A stretch of DNA of 15,860 nt. Origin: Candidatus Methanoperedens sp. GTDB lineage: Archaea > Halobacteriota > Methanosarcinia > Methanosarcinales > Methanoperedenaceae. The DNA is taken from the NCBI GenBank assembly GCA_023249275.1, contig JAHFCV010000033.1, forward strand, positions 1 through 15,860. Reading direction: 5' to 3'. Shown here piece by piece: positions 13,656-15,860 of this stretch. The position numbers and the translations under genes are program-made. Below the pieces are notes generated by a model that was not told where the DNA came from, searched no databases, and saw only the letters and a list, made by a program, of their open reading frames with translations. The first letter of the stretch is position 1; each line of letters opens with the position of its first letter.

Positions 13656-14202
13656 TCCAGAACTCCATCAAGTTAGTATTATTAAAACACCTATTAATGA
13701 TGCTGAAATAGTTTTGAATACAATTGTAACTGAGATTCCTCTCAAGTTTGCAGGCATCTTGCCTCCAGAGATGATAGAAAAAGCAAAAAAAATGGCTCAA
13801 GCGTATATGATTATTTATTGCTTTGAGAACTCTTTACGGGTCTTTATAGACAAAATTTCTACCGAGAAGATTGGAAATGACTATTGGAATTATCTTAAAA
13901 TATCAAGGGATTTAAGGGATAACATAGATAGGAGGAAAAAAGAAGAACAAAATAATCTTTTCCATGCTTTAAGAGGCGACAAAGAGTTATATTATTTAGA
14001 TTTGGATGATTTAGGGAAGGTTATCCAGCTAAACTGGGATATTTTTAAAAATTATTTTCCAGACATGACATTCATACTTCAAAAGATCTCCGAAATCAGA
14101 GTTACCAGAAATAATGTAGCACATAATGGTACAATTTCAGAGGATGATTTTACAAGAGTATTGCTACATTATAAAGATATATTAAAGCAAATAAATAGGT
14201 AG
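13621..14202 (+). CDS. C-terminal HEPN (Swt1-like) half of the interrupted protein
   Basis: The 3' part of the gene starting at 13254. Genuine sequence resumes at 13642 (NLKVDPELHQVSIIK...) in the frame that continues from the N-terminal half once the element is removed, giving 275 residues in all. The C-terminal domain is helical and ends with EIRVTRNNVAHNGTISEDDF: Arg (14107) and His (14122) make the HEPN RNase signature Rx4H. The arrangement fits the Swt1-type HEPN often found in toxins and defence proteins. The element supplies a possible TTG start at 13621, so a separate C-terminal HEPN product is conceivable, though no Shine-Dalgarno supports it. A gene of foreign character by its A/T content. 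Confidence 0.72.
   Translation: MGGSLSLNLKVDPELHQVSIIKTPINDAEIVLNTIVTEIPLKFAGILPPEMIEKAKKMAQAYMIIYCFENSLRVFIDKISTEKIGNDYWNYLKISRDLRDNIDRRKKEEQNNLFHALRGDKELYYLDLDDLGKVIQLNWDIFKNYFPDMTFILQKISEIRVTRNNVAHNGTISEDDFTRVLLHYKDILKQINR
13634..13641 (+). repeat. Right 8-bp target-site duplication TATCTTTA
   Basis: Exact match to 13513-13520 at the right edge of the inserted element. The host frame resumes at the next base (13642) with AAT TTA AAG. Confidence 0.8.
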
Positions 14203-14328
14203 GAACCTTTCATTAGATTCTTAATGTTTTAATAATAAGCTTAATTATTCCCACACGCTATCTCTATCTTCTGCAAATCCCTCAGACCCCATACCAGCGT
14301 GTGCCATCGCCCCATTATTCCTGCATGG

Positions 14329-14385
14329 CGCCATTGACTGGCACCGCGCCGTCGAGTTCGTACAAGTTCGTTCTGAGTTCGTTGT
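14329..14385 (+). repeat. Dispersed repeat copy A with AGTTCGT decamers
   Basis: CGCC..TGACTGGCACCGCGCCG followed by imperfect repeats of AGTTCGTAC / AGTTCGTTC. It is clearly related to 15117-15171 in the same orientation, with roughly 80% matching by eye and one or two short gaps. The two copies bracket the RelE/antitoxin pair. Confidence 0.7.
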
Positions 14386-14406
14386 TTATAAAAAAGTGTT
14401 GCTGCA

Positions 14407-14433
14407 CTTTGCGTTCTTCGCGTTCTTTGCGGT
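14407..14433 (+). repeat. Three-unit 9-bp tandem repeat (CTTTGCGTT)
   Basis: CTTTGCGTT, CTTCGCGTT and CTTTGCGGT run head to tail; on the minus strand this reads as repeated CGCAAAGAA. The same kind of motif is scattered in intergenic DNA of many microbial genomes and often produces spurious ORFs. Confidence 0.75.
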
Positions 14434-14525
14434 GAGTTCACCTCAATGGTTGCATCGTTTTCCTATCGGCGCCACCACTGTTGAAATAATTTAAGCATAT
14501 ACACTTGCTAACCGCAGCATTAATT

Positions 14526-14536
14526 AAATATATCTG
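14526..14536 (+). promoter_or_regulatory. TATA-like element of the RelE-type toxin gene
   Basis: TTAAATATATC is centred about 24 nt before the GTG start at 14554, which would give a leaderless or nearly leaderless transcript. Confidence 0.4.
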
Positions 14537-14553
14537 GAAGCATTAGGGATTAC

Positions 14554-14814
14554 GTGGCTTACGAGATTATCATTCCTGATAAAATTCAAAGGGTCATTGA
14601 CAAGAAGTGCGACAAACACTTAAAAAAGCGTCTATTCACAAAATTACTAAAACTCGAAAATGCTCCGCAATCATACGCCAAACCCCTGCGCGCCCCTCTC
14701 GCAGGCATCTGGGAAATTTACTTTGAAAAAAGATGGCGTGTGCTTTTTGAAATAGATGAAAATAACAAATTAGTCATTGTTGTTGGATTTAAACATAAGG
14801 ACGAAATGACTTAG
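14554..14814 (+). CDS. RelE/ParE superfamily type II toxin
   Basis: 86-residue protein of the RelE/YoeB-like fold, normally a ribosome-dependent mRNA interferase. Two N-terminal helices (IQRVIDKKCDKHLKKRLFTKLLKLEN) are followed by KPLRAPLAGIWEIYFEKRWRVLFEID (43-68) and KLVIVVGFKHKDEM, the typical strand pattern with basic catalytic-surface residues. The start is a GTG, apparently leaderless. Unusually, no antitoxin lies upstream on the same strand; the candidate antitoxin faces it on the other strand with only 5 bp between the stop codons. Confidence is good for the family, lower for activity. Confidence 0.88.
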   Translation: MAYEIIIPDKIQRVIDKKCDKHLKKRLFTKLLKLENAPQSYAKPLRAPLAGIWEIYFEKRWRVLFEIDENNKLVIVVGFKHKDEMT

Positions 14815-14819
14815 AGAGT

Positions 14820-15011
14820 TTATTCTTTCATTAGCTCATGAAGCTTTTTAAACCTGCCAGATTTATAATCTTCCTTGCTCTCATTAATCTGCTCTATAAG
14901 TTCAGAATCTGAAAGGACTTCTATTGTAGATTTCATAGATTCGTATTCATCACTGGAAATAGTTACCCAGTGTGCTTTATGCCATGCAAAAGTTTCAATT
15001 TCGCTACTCAT
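14820..15011 (-). CDS. Putative antitoxin of the RelE-type toxin
   Basis: 63-residue acidic protein. HWVTISSDEYESMKSTIEVLSDSELIEQINESKEDYKSG is the pattern of the C-terminal, toxin-wrapping part of RelB/Phd-like antitoxins (the DEYESMKSTIEVLSD block is characteristic). The N-terminus is short and has no obvious complete DNA-binding domain. The start is an ATG with a TATA-like CATATTTAAAC (15037-15047, minus strand) about 30 nt before it, so it has its own promoter and a very short leader. Partnership with the convergent toxin is inferred from family and adjacency. Confidence 0.7.
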   Translation of the reverse strand: MSSEIETFAWHKAHWVTISSDEYESMKSTIEVLSDSELIEQINESKEDYKSGRFKKLHELMKE

Positions 15012-15036
15012 TTAATAGTATTATTACCATACATCA

Positions 15037-15047
15037 TATTTAAACAT
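15037..15047 (-). promoter_or_regulatory. TATA-like element of the antitoxin gene
   Basis: Reads GTTTAAATATG on the minus strand, centred about 31 nt before the ATG at 15011, giving a predicted leader of about 5 nt. The antitoxin thus has a promoter independent of the toxin's. Confidence 0.4.
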
Positions 15048-15116
15048 TGTTTTTAGGCAAGAAAATAAAAACAAGCATTCTCGCATCAACTCCACGCTTT
15101 TTTCGCCACCTTGTGC

Positions 15117-15171
15117 CGCCTGACTGACACTGCGCCGCTTAAGTTCGTACCAGTTCGTACAAGTTCGCTGT
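15117..15171 (+). repeat. Dispersed repeat copy B with AGTTCGTAC decamers
   Basis: CGCC-TGACTGACACTGCGCCG followed by three 10-bp units: AAGTTCGTAC, CAGTTCGTAC, AAGTTCGCTG. It matches copy A at 14329-14385 in the same orientation. It ends close to the 3' end of the dehydrogenase gene. Confidence 0.7.
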
Positions 15172-15186
15172 TAATGTTGGCGTTTC

Positions 15187-15860
15187 CTACCTGAGCTTTT
15201 TAATTATCTCATCCACCATCTTGCTTGACTTTGCGCTGCCTCCGAGGTCATATGTCACGTATTTGCCCTCGGAAACCACTTTCTCAGTGGCATCAAATAT
15301 CGCCTTTGAATTCTCATGCTCTCCCAGGTAATCAAGCAGCCACGCACCTGCAAGCACCGTGGCTACAGGATTCACCTTGTCCAGTCCAGCATATTTCGGC
15401 GCAGAGCCGTGCGCCGGCTCGAACATGGCATATTTATCCCCGATATTTGCTGAGTAAATGAGCCCGATGCTTCCTACAAGCGCCGAGCATTCCTCGCTCA
15501 GGATATCCATGAAAAGGTTCGTTGAGAGCAGGATTTTCTGGTTGAAAATCTGGGGGTTCTTGATTAACTGCTGCGCGATATTATCGATATGGTATTCCTC
15601 AAGTTCGATGTCTGGATAATTTTTCGAGACCTTGCCGACTTCCTCAAGGAATGTCCCGCATGTCAGCTTGAGTATGTTGCTCTTGTGGATTGCCACGACG
15701 CTCTTCCACCCGCGGCGCGCTGCCTCTTCAAACGCATAATGCGCCACGTTCCGGCATGCAGGGCGCGTGATTTTTCTTATGGCGATAAAAACATCATCTG
15801 TCAACTGGACTTCCTTTCCGAAATACAACCCTTCCGTACCTTCCCTCACGCACACGAAAT
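15187..15860 (-). CDS. Isocitrate/isopropylmalate dehydrogenase family, 5'-partial
   Basis: NAD(P)-dependent beta-decarboxylating dehydrogenase, C-terminal two-thirds. VREGTEGLYFG at the window edge is the family's substrate-loop motif. ITRPACRNVAHYAFEEA, the lysine-bearing VVAIHKSNILK, the metal-binding DILSEECSALVGSIGLIYSANIG and EPAHGSAPKYAG (nucleotide-binding) follow in the correct order. The frame is open to 15858, before the GTG at 15855, so the start lies outside the window. The EPAHGSAPKYAGLDKVNP and VTYDLGG regions look to me closer to archaeal isocitrate dehydrogenase than to LeuB or AksF, but the specificity-determining N-terminal part is missing, so substrate is left open. Confidence 0.88.
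   Translation of the reverse strand, partial: FVCVREGTEGLYFGKEVQLTDDVFIAIRKITRPACRNVAHYAFEEAARRGWKSVVAIHKSNILKLTCGTFLEEVGKVSKNYPDIELEEYHIDNIAQQLIKNPQIFNQKILLSTNLFMDILSEECSALVGSIGLIYSANIGDKYAMFEPAHGSAPKYAGLDKVNPVATVLAGAWLLDYLGEHENSKAIFDATEKVVSEGKYVTYDLGGSAKSSKMVDEIIKKLR

Larger units (their letters stand above)
14203..14553. other. Gene-free repeat-bearing region upstream of the RelE toxin
   Basis: About 350 bases with no credible gene. It carries one copy of a dispersed repeat (14329-14385), a three-unit 9-bp tandem repeat (14407-14433) and, at the right end, a TATA-like TTAAATATAT before the toxin gene. A minus-strand ORF here (14241-14441) is only the translation of these repeats. Confidence 0.6.

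Noticed and set aside
14241..14441. Minus-strand ORF starting MNSPQRTRRTQ
   Set aside because: It is the translation of the 9-bp CGCAAAGAA repeat and the dispersed repeat; such peptides are a known artefact of these sequences.

Overview
The window reads as chromosome of a methanogen-related euryarchaeon, most likely the Methanosarcinales / ANME-2d ('Methanoperedens') neighbourhood. This is inferred from an MptA-type GTP cyclohydrolase (archaeal, methanopterin route), an archaeal-looking RNase P RNA behind a TATA box, TATA-like elements about 25 nt before several starts, an archaeal coiled-coil family protein (COG1340-like), a methanogen-style pair of 2-hydroxyacyl-CoA dehydratase-like genes, and a bacterial-type MutL, which Methanosarcinales carry. 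No 16S or other definitive marker is present, so the species is not proven.

Layout. 1-2310 (+): the 3' part of an HtpX membrane protease carrying an EF-hand calcium loop, a coiled-coil protein and an acylphosphatase. 2338-2660: RNase P RNA. 2889-5578 (+): a large membrane-anchored TPR protein followed closely by a HEPN/nucleotidyltransferase (MNT) pair. 5648-7331 (-): a CoA-dehydratase-type activase and its HgdB-like partner in one transcription unit. 7440-8146 (+): a 47-residue protein with a perfect Shine-Dalgarno sequence, a possible membrane microprotein, and a tail-anchored Cys-containing protein whose 3' end overlaps mptA (-). 9146-9634 (+): a four-helix membrane protein. 9830-10964 (+): an unrecognised 198-residue protein, then a hicAB toxin-antitoxin operon. 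11218-12945 (+): mutL with an intact latent-endonuclease site. 12946-13180: a short frame-broken coding remnant. 13254-15186: an AT-rich accessory patch with an interrupted HEPN gene, dispersed repeats and a RelE-type toxin facing its putative antitoxin. 15187-15860 (-): the 3' part of an isocitrate/isopropylmalate dehydrogenase family gene.

The strongest unusual observation is at 13513-13641. A 113-bp non-coding element with two copies of a GC-rich hairpin is flanked by an exact 8-bp direct duplication (TATCTTTA) inside a HEPN (Swt1-like) gene. Removing the element plus one duplicate rejoins two ORFs into one 275-codon frame, so this is a recent MITE-like insertion into a toxin-like gene. 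The second is the toxin/antitoxin pair at 14554-15011, arranged tail to tail rather than as an operon, and bracketed by two direct copies of a diverged dispersed repeat built on AGTTCGTAC decamers.

The housekeeping genes (htpX, acyP, RNase P RNA, mptA, mutL, the dehydrogenase) alternate with toxin-like or defence-like modules (HEPN-MNT, HicAB, interrupted HEPN, RelE/antitoxin). I did not see a clear multi-gene system of an undescribed type. The candidates for novelty are the TPR-membrane protein linked to HEPN-MNT, the mobile hairpin element, and the inverted TA cassette.
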